Positions 1 to 7,525 of a stretch of DNA of 25,155 bases are shown in pieces. The translations under genes were made by a program, and so were the position numbers. A model generated the notes under the pieces. That model did no database searches, was not told the DNA's origin, and saw nothing but the letters and a program-made list of their open reading frames with translations. This DNA comes from Candidatus Woesearchaeota archaeon (GTDB lineage: Archaea; Nanobdellota; Nanobdellia; SCGC-AAA011-G17; GW2011-AR17). The DNA is taken from the NCBI GenBank assembly GCA_003694495.1, contig RFJO01000072.1:1-25155 (forward strand), in the 5' to 3' direction. Position 1 is the stretch's first letter; each line of letters starts with the position of its first letter.

Positions 1-70
1 CAATAGAATCTATTAATTAAATAGATCATCTCTAACAAACAAGCATATGCCAACATACAGCATTGCTTTC

Positions 71-85
71 AAAAAATTTTAAATA
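71..85 (+). promoter_or_regulatory. Archaeal TATA/BRE box for the gluzincin-like gene
   Basis: An A-run followed by TTTTAAATAG sits about 32 bases before the ATG at 112. No Shine-Dalgarno sequence lies between it and the ATG, so the transcript is likely leaderless or has a very short leader. The assignment rests on sequence and spacing only. Confidence 0.5.
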
Positions 86-111
86 GTTATTAATCTTTAT
101 AATTTAACATA

Positions 112-2169
112 ATGCCTAATAATTCTAACCAAAATTCAAAAAGGCATCTCAATAATAATGTTTCACTTCTTTCCGGCATGCTAAAAAAAACACTTCCAGA
201 GATACTTTCTGAAATTGAAAAAGAGCTAAAACCCTCATCCTCAGTTTTAAAAAGATTATATGTTCTAAACAAAATAAGAGACTATATTGAAACTGATTAC
301 ACAACATATGAAATAACCAACATAAACGAGTATAGTGAAACTGTAGTTATAGGGAATAAACCTATAGAATTATGTTTAATAACACCAAGCCAGAAAACAT
401 CGCACGCATCGTCAACCAACCCTCTTTATGGCAACACTATTAACTCGGACCTTATTGAAATATTTGCTTCCTACTTAGAATCCGGTGCCAAAGAATGTTA
501 CCGTTCATTAAGGTTGTTGAGAAAACGTATCCGTGAAAAACGCAAAATCAAGTCTAGCCTGACTGCGCTTGTTGACAAATCCTTTAAGCGTGTAGACTTT
601 GGCGACTTGTTACAAGATATCAAGGTCCGAAAACTTGAAGATGTCATCCCTGCTAAAGCCTACCTAGTACCAAACACTAACAGTGAGTATTCAGGCTACA
701 CCTACGTAAACGATTCATTCCCTTTAATAATCAATGTTCGGGCCATAATTAGTGACAAAATTTTTGCAAACAACCCATTAAGGCCAAACTCTGTTACAGC
801 AGCACACGAGATTGCACATTCAAAAGTTCAAACTCTTGACCGCCTGTTCCACGTTGAAAATCTTACACGCTACATTGACTTCATGGCAAAAAACAAGTCA
901 ACATTTTTGTTTGAATTGCTTTTTCACCCTTACACTTATGAAACCTCTTTACTGGACATAATAGACATTTATTTAGACGACAAGATTTTGCCACTGTTCA
1001 AATCTTTACGCGGTAGAGAATGGTACCTTGACTCAAGCGAAATTTTCTGGGACAAAACTTTGTTAAAACAATCAAGAAAGATTGAAAAACGTATCGAAGA
1101 GTTAAGGCCAAAATTGATTAAGCTATTAAAAGAATCCGAAGCTGACTATTATTCTTTAGACAAATACGGGTTAGACACGCTAATAAATCTCACAAATATG
1201 CCTTCCATGCCATTATGGCTTACAGCGTCAAAAATGTTTAAGCCCAATTTAAAGACAACAGAGTTTAGAGATAAGTTTTATAGAAGGTACGAAAGAAGCA
1301 TAACAAGCATATCTAAAAAATTAAAGAACGAATTTTTTGACTCAATGCGCGAGTCTGGCACCTTTGAAAACAGTTACACCATAAAAGACTCTTTTTTTGA
1401 CGAATTAAACTCTTATTTTACTTTATCTCTAGACGAAAAGAAATTAGCCTGGGACTTGTTTGTCAGGTCATTCACTTTAAATGATCAAACTAAGTTCCAC
1501 TTTATTTACCCGAAAGACGTTCTTGAAACTGTTAATATTTATTCGTCAAGAGCTTTTGAAGTGCTCGAATCAACCAACCTTGAAACACATCAAGCACAAA
1601 AAATCATTGACCAGCTTCAGTTATATGATTATTTAAAACTAAGGCTAAATTTAGCTGATTCTATACACGGTTGCCAAGAAAAAAACAAGGAAGAATTTTT
1701 CAGTTCAGAAATCCTTTTGCCAAAGCATGATTTATTAAAGGACATAGGTATTTACAACCCGTTAAACAGCATGCTTCAAAAATCATTAAAGAAAAAAAGT
1801 TTTAAGATAAAACTACCTAATTTGCATGGCAGTTCAGATTTTGAATATAAAATAACAAAACACTTTTATGAATCAAATTTAATTGCCATTTCTGTGTATC
1901 AAGTTGGGGACAAAAGCAATAGCATTTTAGCCTTACTTTTAAGTTCCAGGGGAGACAGCATCTTTGACATTTTACTTTACTCCAGTGTTAAAGATAAAAA
2001 CCTTCCAGGCCACGGCGTGCTTGACAACTTTAGGTATAACGAGCTTGGTTATACCACGATACCGTTTGAAGAAATCCTTTCAAAAGAATACAATTCCTAT
2101 TATTTGGAAGGCAAAGAAATTTATAGTAAACTTGACTGGGTTAGAAAACATAAACCGAAGTTATTATAA
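112..2169 (+). CDS. Large protein with a gluzincin-type zinc-metallopeptidase site
   Basis: This 685-residue protein is not one I can name by family. Residues 232-236 read HEIAH, the HExxH zinc site, in the context TAAHEIAHS. About 105 residues later comes ESEADYY (341-347), which resembles the third-ligand ExEAD motif of M48-like gluzincins, so H232, H236 and E343 are the inferred zinc ligands. I see no signal peptide and no clear membrane segment, so it is probably cytoplasmic. The N-terminal 150 residues are charged and helical (Lys/Arg-rich around 133-150). The C-terminal third shows no motif I recognise. The start is supported by the TATA box ending about 27 bases upstream. The EamA-type gene follows after 27 bases and may be cotranscribed. 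Protease activity and substrate are inferred, not shown. Confidence 0.6.
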   Translation: MPNNSNQNSKRHLNNNVSLLSGMLKKTLPEILSEIEKELKPSSSVLKRLYVLNKIRDYIETDYTTYEITNINEYSETVVIGNKPIELCLITPSQKTSHASSTNPLYGNTINSDLIEIFASYLESGAKECYRSLRLLRKRIREKRKIKSSLTALVDKSFKRVDFGDLLQDIKVRKLEDVIPAKAYLVPNTNSEYSGYTYVNDSFPLIINVRAIISDKIFANNPLRPNSVTAAHEIAHSKVQTLDRLFHVENLTRYIDFMAKNKSTFLFELLFHPYTYETSLLDIIDIYLDDKILPLFKSLRGREWYLDSSEIFWDKTLLKQSRKIEKRIEELRPKLIKLLKESEADYYSLDKYGLDTLINLTNMPSMPLWLTASKMFKPNLKTTEFRDKFYRRYERSITSISKKLKNEFFDSMRESGTFENSYTIKDSFFDELNSYFTLSLDEKKLAWDLFVRSFTLNDQTKFHFIYPKDVLETVNIYSSRAFEVLESTNLETHQAQKIIDQLQLYDYLKLRLNLADSIHGCQEKNKEEFFSSEILLPKHDLLKDIGIYNPLNSMLQKSLKKKSFKIKLPNLHGSSDFEYKITKHFYESNLIAISVYQVGDKSNSILALLLSSRGDSIFDILLYSSVKDKNLPGHGVLDNFRYNELGYTTIPFEEILSKEYNSYYLEGKEIYSKLDWVRKHKPKLL

Positions 2170-2196
2170 ATTATTTCAAGCATTAATCTTTTCATA

Positions 2197-3033
2197 ATGA
2201 ACATTATATATGCTATACTCGCAATGATAGGTTTTGGTTCATACCCGGTTTTTGCCAAAAAATTAATTTCAAAGTACGGTTCCTTCATGACAAGCTTTTA
2301 TTCTCATTTAATTGCTTGGATAATTGTTTTGGCCATATTGCTTCCGGGTTTCAGTTACACAAAACCCACAATGGCAACAACTTTTTTAATCATTATGCAA
2401 GGTTTTATCGGCGCAAGCGCTGTAGCTGTAATGTTTTTAGCTTACAAATCAACAAAAGTTTCTCTTGCTGTGTCTTTAATAAACATCTACCCTCTAATTG
2501 TTTTGCTAGCTTCTGTTCTAATTTTTAACGAAAAATTTACATCATTAAAGATACTTGCCGCGTTGATAATTATCTTTGGATCTTTAATCTTGGTGAACGA
2601 TTTTTTAAATTTACCAAAAATCAAGAAAAATAGCATATACATTATATCTTTGGCAGTACTTCTTTTATCATTAAACGTTATTTTAATGAAACCGATTGTT
2701 GTAGAACTCGGCGGAAGAGCATCCTCAATCTTTGTTGAAACAGTTACTGTCCTTGGTTTGTTAATGTTATTTAATATATTTGACAAAGTTAAGCTACCAA
2801 AAAGAAAAGACTTCGCATCATTTTTAATACCCGGAGCATTTTTAGGGCTAGCTGTGTCAACAATATTTTTTTCTATTAACAAAATCGGCGTTGGCCTAAC
2901 TGGCGCAATTGTTGGGGCATCTCCTTTAGTTTCATCAATATTCGGTAGAATTTATTTAAAAGAAAAACTTAACAAAAAAGAAATAATAGGGATATTAACT
3001 ATTGTTTTAGGTTTAGTTTTAATTTCAATCTAA
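2197..3033 (+). CDS. EamA-family (drug/metabolite superfamily) transporter
   Basis: This 278-residue protein is nearly all hydrophobic helices, about ten, arranged as two similar halves of five (roughly 1-130 and 145-278). The N-terminal MNIIYAILAMIGFGSYPVFAKK and the ends of each half (LNEKFTSLKILAALIIIFGSLIL and LKEKLNKKEIIGILTIVLGLVLI) are the repeated EamA signature, with a charged loop followed by a last helix. Members export or import small metabolites across the cytoplasmic membrane; the substrate cannot be read from sequence. It starts 27 bases after the gluzincin-like gene and probably shares its transcript. Its stop overlaps the stop of the convergent L31e gene by four bases (CTAA). 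Confidence 0.85.
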   Translation: MNIIYAILAMIGFGSYPVFAKKLISKYGSFMTSFYSHLIAWIIVLAILLPGFSYTKPTMATTFLIIMQGFIGASAVAVMFLAYKSTKVSLAVSLINIYPLIVLLASVLIFNEKFTSLKILAALIIIFGSLILVNDFLNLPKIKKNSIYIISLAVLLLSLNVILMKPIVVELGGRASSIFVETVTVLGLLMLFNIFDKVKLPKRKDFASFLIPGAFLGLAVSTIFFSINKIGVGLTGAIVGASPLVSSIFGRIYLKEKLNKKEIIGILTIVLGLVLISI

Positions 3034-3509
3034 CGCTTTTTATCGCTCTTGTTCAATGTTGCCCTTATATCCTGTGAAGTTTCTTTATTTTCTTTCGCTT
3101 TTGTAACTTTTTTAGGTTTTTCTTGTTTTTTAGGTTTCTCTTCCTTTAGCACTTCTTCCTTAACTTTTTCTTCTTGTTTAGGCTCTGTAATCTTAGATTT
3201 AACTTTTTGAATTAACGTTTTGTCTTTAACTTCTTTCTTTTCCTCTTTAGGCGCATCAGGCAACTCTGCTTTAACGTAAACCTTTCCCTCATCTTCTACT
3301 TTCGTTGCAAGAACTTCTACTTTATGCGGCGGGTTCCTGTTACCCCTCGCCCACAATTTTTTGTTTAAATATTTGCCTATCTTAACATCCTCGACCTTCA
3401 TGTGCCTTCTTAGAAATTCTCTTGTCGCTTTCACAGCTTTCCTTGACCTATAATATATTGGCACTTTTAGCCAAGCTTTCCTTAACGGGATTATATACTT
3501 CCTTTCCAT
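3030..3509 (-). CDS. rpl31e: Large-subunit ribosomal protein L31e with a charged C-terminal extension
   Basis: Residues 1-85 (MERKYIIPLRKAW..., KAVKATREFLRRHMKVEDVKIG, NKKLWARGNRNPPHKVEV) match L31e of the 50S subunit, which lies near the peptide exit tunnel. I start at the ATG at 3509; a TTG five codons upstream is the only alternative and would overlap the end of L39e. The protein is 159 residues, against roughly 80-100 in most archaea. The extra 70 or so residues are almost entirely Lys, Glu, Pro and Thr with no obvious fold, ending in KSDKKR. It is the last gene of the S19e - PDCD5 - L39e - L31e operon. The usual archaeal followers such as eIF6 are absent here and a convergent transporter gene comes next. 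L31e identity is secure; the tail function is unknown. Confidence 0.95.
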   Translation of the reverse strand: MERKYIIPLRKAWLKVPIYYRSRKAVKATREFLRRHMKVEDVKIGKYLNKKLWARGNRNPPHKVEVLATKVEDEGKVYVKAELPDAPKEEKKEVKDKTLIQKVKSKITEPKQEEKVKEEVLKEEKPKKQEKPKKVTKAKENKETSQDIRATLNKSDKKR

Positions 3510-3520
3510 TTTAACTACCT

Positions 3521-3694
3521 TCAAGCTTTGGTTTTATTCCTACGCCAATGTCTTTTAACTTCAGTATGTCTACCAGGGTGCACTCTTCTGCCTTGCCCGT
3601 ATATCTTTGGCACAGTCCAGAACGGCGCCCACCTTGTTTGGCGTTTCTTTTTTGCCAACCTCAGCTTCTTTGCTAAATTTATAAACCTGCTCAT
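3521..3694 (-). CDS. rpl39e: Large-subunit ribosomal protein L39e
   Basis: This short gene translates to 57 residues beginning MSRFINLAKKLRLAKKKRQT and containing RWAPFWTVPK and RRVHPGRHTEVKRHWRRNK, a clear L39e. L39e lines the exit tunnel of the 50S subunit and is normally about 50 residues and very basic, as here. Its ATG overlaps the PDCD5 stop as ATGA (3694-3691), which fixes the start and suggests translational coupling. L31e begins 11 bases after its stop. The order S19e - PDCD5 - L39e - L31e is the conserved archaeal arrangement. Confidence 0.95.
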   Translation of the reverse strand: MSRFINLAKKLRLAKKKRQTRWAPFWTVPKIYGQGRRVHPGRHTEVKRHWRRNKTKA

Positions 3695-4011
3695 TTTCTC
3701 ACTATTTTTGTTTCACGTTTTTTTGGCTGCAACCTTAGCAACAACTCCTTAAACTGCGCATCGTTTATTTTTCCCTGTATTTGACCGCTTTGCGCACCTT
3801 GTGCAATCAACGCAGCCACTTGCACAGCTTTTTCAGGGTGTGCTGCTTTCAAGTTGCCATACCTTGCAATTGCGTCTCTGTCAAGGTATTGTTTAGCATA
3901 CGTTTCAACAACCTGTATTTGTTGTTGCAATGCTTCTTGTTCTTGTCTTTGTTTATCAAGTTGATCTTGTAGTTCTTTAAGCTTCCTTTGCTTAATTTCA
4001 TCTAAACTCAT
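3691..4011 (-). CDS. PDCD5 / TFAR19-family DNA-binding protein
   Basis: The protein has 106 residues. It has a helical Gln- and Lys-rich N-terminus (DEIKQRKLKELQDQLDKQRQ) and the core typical of archaeal PDCD5-related proteins, with LDRDAIARYGNLKAAHPEKA and LIAQGAQSGQIQGKINDAQFKELL. It ends in basic residues (QPKKRETKIVRK). Archaeal members form a three-helix bundle and bind DNA; their cellular role is poorly known. It sits between S19e and L39e, its usual place in archaea, with ATGA overlaps at both ends, so its expression is tied to ribosomal protein synthesis. The start at 4011 is fixed by the overlap with the S19e stop. Confidence 0.93.
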   Translation of the reverse strand: MSLDEIKQRKLKELQDQLDKQRQEQEALQQQIQVVETYAKQYLDRDAIARYGNLKAAHPEKAVQVAALIAQGAQSGQIQGKINDAQFKELLLRLQPKKRETKIVRK

Positions 4012-4421
4012 TTTGACACTTTATCAAGGAAAGCCATACCTTTTGGCGTTATTACTCTGCCTTTATGCACGCCTTTCTCTTGATACTTCACATAACCATC
4101 CATCTCAAGTTGCTGTAATATTAGTCTTATTATCTTCCCAGAGCCTTTAAAAAAATGTTCCGGCTTAGATCCCCTGTCTTTCTTCCCACCATAAAGCCTA
4201 CGCAACTTGTTAACACCAATAGGCCCCACCATGTAAACTTTTCTCAACAACGCTGCTGCGCGCTTATACCACCAATCATTTTGCTGTGGCGGCCTTTCTT
4301 TATGCACGCCAGTTTTAACAAACATAGCCCAATCAGGTGGCACTACGTTTTCTGATTTCTTTAATGCTTCAGCTGCCTTGTCTACAAGCACATTTGCATC
4401 AACATCATATATTTTTCCCAT
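4008..4421 (-). CDS. rps19e: Small-subunit ribosomal protein S19e
   Basis: This 137-residue protein matches S19e from end to end: KIYDVDANVLVDKAAEALK, then PPDWAMFVKTGVHKERPPQQNDWWYKRAAALLRKVY, GPIGVNKLRRLYGGKKDRGSKPEHF, and a C-terminal winged-helix part IIRLILQQLEMDGYVKYQ with GRVITPKGMAFLDK. It is a 30S subunit protein needed in small-subunit assembly. It leads the four-gene operon. The ATG at 4421 has a GGAGG Shine-Dalgarno nine bases upstream (4435-4431) and a good TATA box at 4486-4500. The stop overlaps the PDCD5 start as ATGA. Confidence 0.96.
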   Translation of the reverse strand: MGKIYDVDANVLVDKAAEALKKSENVVPPDWAMFVKTGVHKERPPQQNDWWYKRAAALLRKVYMVGPIGVNKLRRLYGGKKDRGSKPEHFFKGSGKIIRLILQQLEMDGYVKYQEKGVHKGRVITPKGMAFLDKVSK

Positions 4422-4485
4422 TTGTTATATCCTCCAGCATTTTTTCTACATATAAGCTGGAATTCTATACCGATAGAAAACTGGA

Positions 4486-4500
4486 ATTATTTAAAAAGCT
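4486..4500 (-). promoter_or_regulatory. TATA/BRE promoter of the S19e ribosomal operon
   Basis: Read on the minus strand, the sequence AGCTTTTTAAATAAT is a good archaeal TATA box preceded by purines like a BRE. Transcription should start about 25 bases downstream, near 4465, leaving a leader of about 40 bases that carries the GGAGG site at 4435-4431. Confidence 0.55.
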
Positions 4501-4651
4501 TTCTATTTTTGGTTTAGTAACCTATACTTTTTTGCATAAAAGAACGTGTTTATTCTTCAGATAATGCCTTATGGGGCCTATCGCTTCATCCTAAAGGTTA
4601 CAAAATTTTTACTGGGGAAATGTTATAGATAATCTAGGCAAAATGTTTTCA

Positions 4652-5422
4652 TTATAACTCTTCAATGTCACAATCCCCAGGCGGCAATACTGACAAAATA
4701 TCTTCAATATCTATAACAACACCACATTCCTTCGCATAATATTGCCTAAGCTTCTTGGCCACATCACTTTTCTTCTCCTTGCCAGGTTTTAACATAAAAA
4801 CATGCTCACAGTTAGCTTTTACTGAATCCACAGGCCCGCACATAACTTTATCTTCATACAAGCCTATGGCCAATTTTATTTCTGTCGTCTTATAATTCCT
4901 TTTCCCATATATCATAAAAGTTCCTTTCGGCAACCCCATCTCCACCTTAACCTGTTCCCTTTTAACATAATACACTTCGGTTGCCACCACACCAAGGTTC
5001 CACGCTCTTGAAAACGACGCGCAAGCTTCATACGCTTCATTGATTGTATTCTGTGGCGGGTTTTCTGCTTTTACAACAAAAAACGGCGAGCCTCTTATAT
5101 CTGTATGAAAAACAATTTCCTGTGGCAAAGATTTTTTCTTGATAATTATATCATTTGTTGTAGCATCCCTCCCGCCGATAACCAAAACCTTGTCCGATGA
5201 TACGAACCATCTAAACTTCTCGTACCATTCCTTTTTTCTTTTAGATTTTTTCTGTTCAGGCTGTTCAGGCACATCTTCAATCTTTAGTTTTTCTATTTTT
5301 TGTATAGTGTTTTTGTAAGCTTTCCTCAGACCTTCAAGTTTCTTTTTATCCTTTTTAGCCTTTTCAAAATATTGGTTAGCGTTTTCTTCAATTGTTTTAG
5401 ACAAGTCCATTACCACTTTCAT
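4652..5422 (-). CDS. Stand-alone NFACT-R (DUF814) RNA-binding domain protein
   Basis: This 256-residue protein starts with a charged coiled coil (about 10-50) and a linker. It then has the NFACT-R signature EWYEKFRWFVSSDKVLVIGGRDA (65-87) and HTDIRGSPFFVVKA (106-119), the conserved loop of the RqcH/Rqc2/Tae2 family. RqcH proteins bind stalled 50S subunits with tRNA and add alanine tails for degradation. A full-length member has about 550-700 residues, with NFACT-N and helix-hairpin-helix domains in front. Here both are absent and the gene has a clean start, so it is either a split half or a distinct RNA-binding protein. The ATG at 5422 is followed by another at codon 5; neither has a strong SD. 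A 61-base divergent gap separates it from the next gene. Confidence 0.85.
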   Translation of the reverse strand: MKVVMDLSKTIEENANQYFEKAKKDKKKLEGLRKAYKNTIQKIEKLKIEDVPEQPEQKKSKRKKEWYEKFRWFVSSDKVLVIGGRDATTNDIIIKKKSLPQEIVFHTDIRGSPFFVVKAENPPQNTINEAYEACASFSRAWNLGVVATEVYYVKREQVKVEMGLPKGTFMIYGKRNYKTTEIKLAIGLYEDKVMCGPVDSVKANCEHVFMLKPGKEKKSDVAKKLRQYYAKECGVVIDIEDILSVLPPGDCDIEEL

Positions 5423-5483
5423 ACATAACCAAACTGTTAATTAAGTTAAAAGTTTTTTGCTAAATTTTCGGTAAAAATTAAAT

Positions 5484-5807
5484 ATGACTAAGTCATACTT
5501 ACAATTTAAGATGAACTTTCAAAACATGTACAGGGCAAAAATCGACAAAAAATTTCTTGACATGGAAGACTTTGTAAGGAACGTTGAAGGCAACCTTGAC
5601 AAAGTTTTTGTTTACGCCACGTTAGCAATAAACCCGTCTTACAACCTGGAAGAATGCCTTAGCAACTTAGAAAACGAGTTTCCAAGGCTTAAGGGTGTGG
5701 TTAACGAAGATTCTCAGGTTATTCACATTTACGGCTGCCTAAAAGATTTTGATGACCTTGCAAAAAAAGATTATGTTGAGCAGATCGCAAGGAGAGGTTT
5801 ATATTAA
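5484..5807 (+). CDS. Small protein of unknown function (107 residues)
   Basis: I do not recognise this protein. It is mixed alpha/beta in character, with alternating hydrophobics in KVFVYATLAINPSYN and VIHIYGCLKDF, and the C-terminus reads VEQIARRGLY. There is no signal peptide or membrane helix and no metal motif. The ATG at 5484 is chosen because the AT-rich 61-base gap before it is shared with the divergent NFACT-R gene; a second ATG lies at 5511. Its stop overlaps the stop of the convergent HAD gene by nine bases. Codon use resembles its neighbours, so it looks like a real resident gene. Confidence 0.65.
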   Translation: MTKSYLQFKMNFQNMYRAKIDKKFLDMEDFVRNVEGNLDKVFVYATLAINPSYNLEECLSNLENEFPRLKGVVNEDSQVIHIYGCLKDFDDLAKKDYVEQIARRGLY

Positions 5808-6554
5808 ATTATAAAACGCTTCCCATGAATTTATGACATAATCTGCGCGTTTTACCAGTTTATCAGAATAACCCTCTTTTGGGTGCACAGCCACAACCTT
5901 TGTATCAATCCCTTTTTGGTTTGTAGCTTTGAGCATATCCAGGTCGTCATCCGTATCACCAAACAATGTTACGCTGCTTACTTTACGCCTTTCCAACAAC
6001 CTTAGCATTTTATTTTTTTTACTTTCATTATAGCTGTAAGCAAGCCCTCTTACCACCCCGTCTTTCACATCCAACCATGAACATTCAACGTCCATGTCAA
6101 CCCTGTTTGCTTTAAACCATTCAACATAACTTAACGCCAACGGCTCAAACGCTTTAGTTACAATAGCCAAATTTTCAACAGTTCTAGCTAATTTCACAAC
6201 GCTTTCCTTTGCATAAGGGTAAGATAACTTTGGCAACTTCTTTGCCGCACGCTTTAAAAGTTCGTAAGGCATCCCATTCAACACTGTCCCGAACACTTCG
6301 ACCATGCTTGAGTCAGTTTCAACTTTCCCCACGCCTAAGTTTTTCATGTTCTTTTCAATGTACCTTGTATCCAGGCAACCTTTTACATACCTCGGCAAAT
6401 ATAAAGGATTCCTAACCAACATTTTCCTTGCAAGCGCAAAACTAAAATCTACCGTGGAATGTCCTCTATACTTTTCAGGCCTTTTACCTTTATGCAACGT
6501 GCCGTCAAGATCGAACACGCACAACTCCAAACTTATTATGTTTTCTAGTCCCAT
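5799..6554 (-). CDS. HAD-superfamily phosphatase (SerB/HAD-IB-like)
   Basis: The 251-residue protein has all four HAD motifs. These are FDLDGT with nucleophile D15 and acid/base D17, the motif II threonine in IVTKAF (T133), motif III lysine in ESKKNK (K180 or K182), and motif IV GDTDDD (199-204) for Mg2+. A helical cap of about 80 residues lies between motifs I and II, as in phosphoserine-phosphatase-like HAD-IB enzymes. It should dephosphorylate a small molecule in the cytoplasm; the substrate cannot be told. The start at 6554 lies ten bases inside the end of the PHP gene, so it is the last gene of the MoxR/Bat block and probably translated from the same message. It is convergent with the 107-residue gene. 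Confidence 0.87.
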   Translation of the reverse strand: MGLENIISLELCVFDLDGTLHKGKRPEKYRGHSTVDFSFALARKMLVRNPLYLPRYVKGCLDTRYIEKNMKNLGVGKVETDSSMVEVFGTVLNGMPYELLKRAAKKLPKLSYPYAKESVVKLARTVENLAIVTKAFEPLALSYVEWFKANRVDMDVECSWLDVKDGVVRGLAYSYNESKKNKMLRLLERRKVSSVTLFGDTDDDLDMLKATNQKGIDTKVVAVHPKEGYSDKLVKRADYVINSWEAFYNLI

Positions 6555-7525
6555 AAATCTCTCCGTTTCACCATAACATTATAAAAAGTTAACGGCCTAA
6601 CATAATTGTCCAACAATTGTACCTCGCTATATTTTATATAATTTGCCAACCTTTGCACCATTTCCTTTCCTGTTAAAGACTTCCAATCCTTCAACTCAGA
6701 ACAATCATCAATCAACACACCAGCATTTCCCACCATTTTCATCATGTCCCTTCTTTTCGCTCTATGCGTATCCGTCCCTGCCAACATAACCCTTCCAGCA
6801 TTAAACGCAAGTTTTTTCGCTTTAGCATTCGCCGCAGCCAAATGCAGCACGCACATCATGTTATGCCCTTCAACAAACAGGTCATAGTTATTGACTAACT
6901 TTATCAAATGTTCTTCTTCCCTGCTATTCGGCAACCAATACTTCACATACTTGTTCGGCACGGCATAGGGGTGGTTTAATGTTACCATTTCACTCTGCTT
7001 GAACGCAATGTCAAGAAATTTTTCAGTTTGCATATAAGTCCTAACATAATCCATCCCTGCAACATTAAAATGCACTTGCTGTTTAGGGTAATCAGGGTTC
7101 ATTGTATAAACTTCCTGCGACCTTATAAGCATAGTACTTTTATCGCCTTTCCTTATAATTGTTGCATAACGATCACTAAACTCAACCATATTTAGGCTTT
7201 TAACTTGTTCAACCAACCCTTCATAATTAGTTTCGCCTTTACTGACAGAACTTCCATGCATTGCCACACTAACAAAATCTGTTGCGGTTATCATTTTCTC
7301 GACAACCTTTTCCAGATCATTTTTGTTTTTATAGTAAGTCATGTGAAAATGCTGATCGAAAAGAAGCTTATCTTTAGGTTTCTTTTTAGGTTGAATTATA
7401 TTATAGAAATACCTCAAATCCTCTTTCACCCCACTCAATCCAGAATTATAGCCTACATACGTCCCTCCAGCCAAGATTGCATATTTAAATATGCGTTTAA
7501 AAAATTTCCTTCTACTAATTGCCAT
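6545..7525 (-). CDS. Tat-signal-bearing PHP-domain metal-dependent phosphoesterase
   Basis: Residues 4-10 read SRRKFFK, the twin-arginine motif, followed by a hydrophobic stretch (about 14-29), so the folded enzyme is probably sent to or anchored at the outside of the membrane. The rest of this 326-residue protein is a PHP fold: DQHFH (57-61), AMHGS (89-92), SQEV with E139, H152 in VHFNVAG, NHPY (184-187), VEGHN (218-222) and GTDTH (250-254). Together these supply the expected trinuclear metal ligands. PHP enzymes hydrolyse phosphoesters; the substrate is not predictable. It overlaps the BatD-like gene by 11 bases and the HAD gene by 10. A Tat-exported PHP protein inside a MoxR/Bat operon is unusual. 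Confidence 0.82.
   Translation of the reverse strand: MAISRRKFFKRIFKYAILAGGTYVGYNSGLSGVKEDLRYFYNIIQPKKKPKDKLLFDQHFHMTYYKNKNDLEKVVEKMITATDFVSVAMHGSSVSKGETNYEGLVEQVKSLNMVEFSDRYATIIRKGDKSTMLIRSQEVYTMNPDYPKQQVHFNVAGMDYVRTYMQTEKFLDIAFKQSEMVTLNHPYAVPNKYVKYWLPNSREEEHLIKLVNNYDLFVEGHNMMCVLHLAAANAKAKKLAFNAGRVMLAGTDTHRAKRRDMMKMVGNAGVLIDDCSELKDWKSLTGKEMVQRLANYIKYSEVQLLDNYVRPLTFYNVMVKRRDLWD

Noticed and set aside
1..35. Shared ATGATCTATT between the left edge (on the minus strand) and 24218-24227 as a possible att or repeat pair
   Set aside because: Only ten AT-rich bases match, with no integrase or mobile gene nearby; chance is a sufficient explanation.
4559..4596. Possible C/D-box small RNA on the minus strand (GGATGA ... 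CTGA)
   Set aside because: The C box differs from consensus, the boxes are only about 25 bases apart, and no internal D'/C' pair is visible.
5430..5455. TTAATTAA-centred partial palindrome between the NFACT-R gene and the 107-residue gene as an operator
   Set aside because: Beyond the eight central bases the arms do not match well, and such A/T runs are common here.
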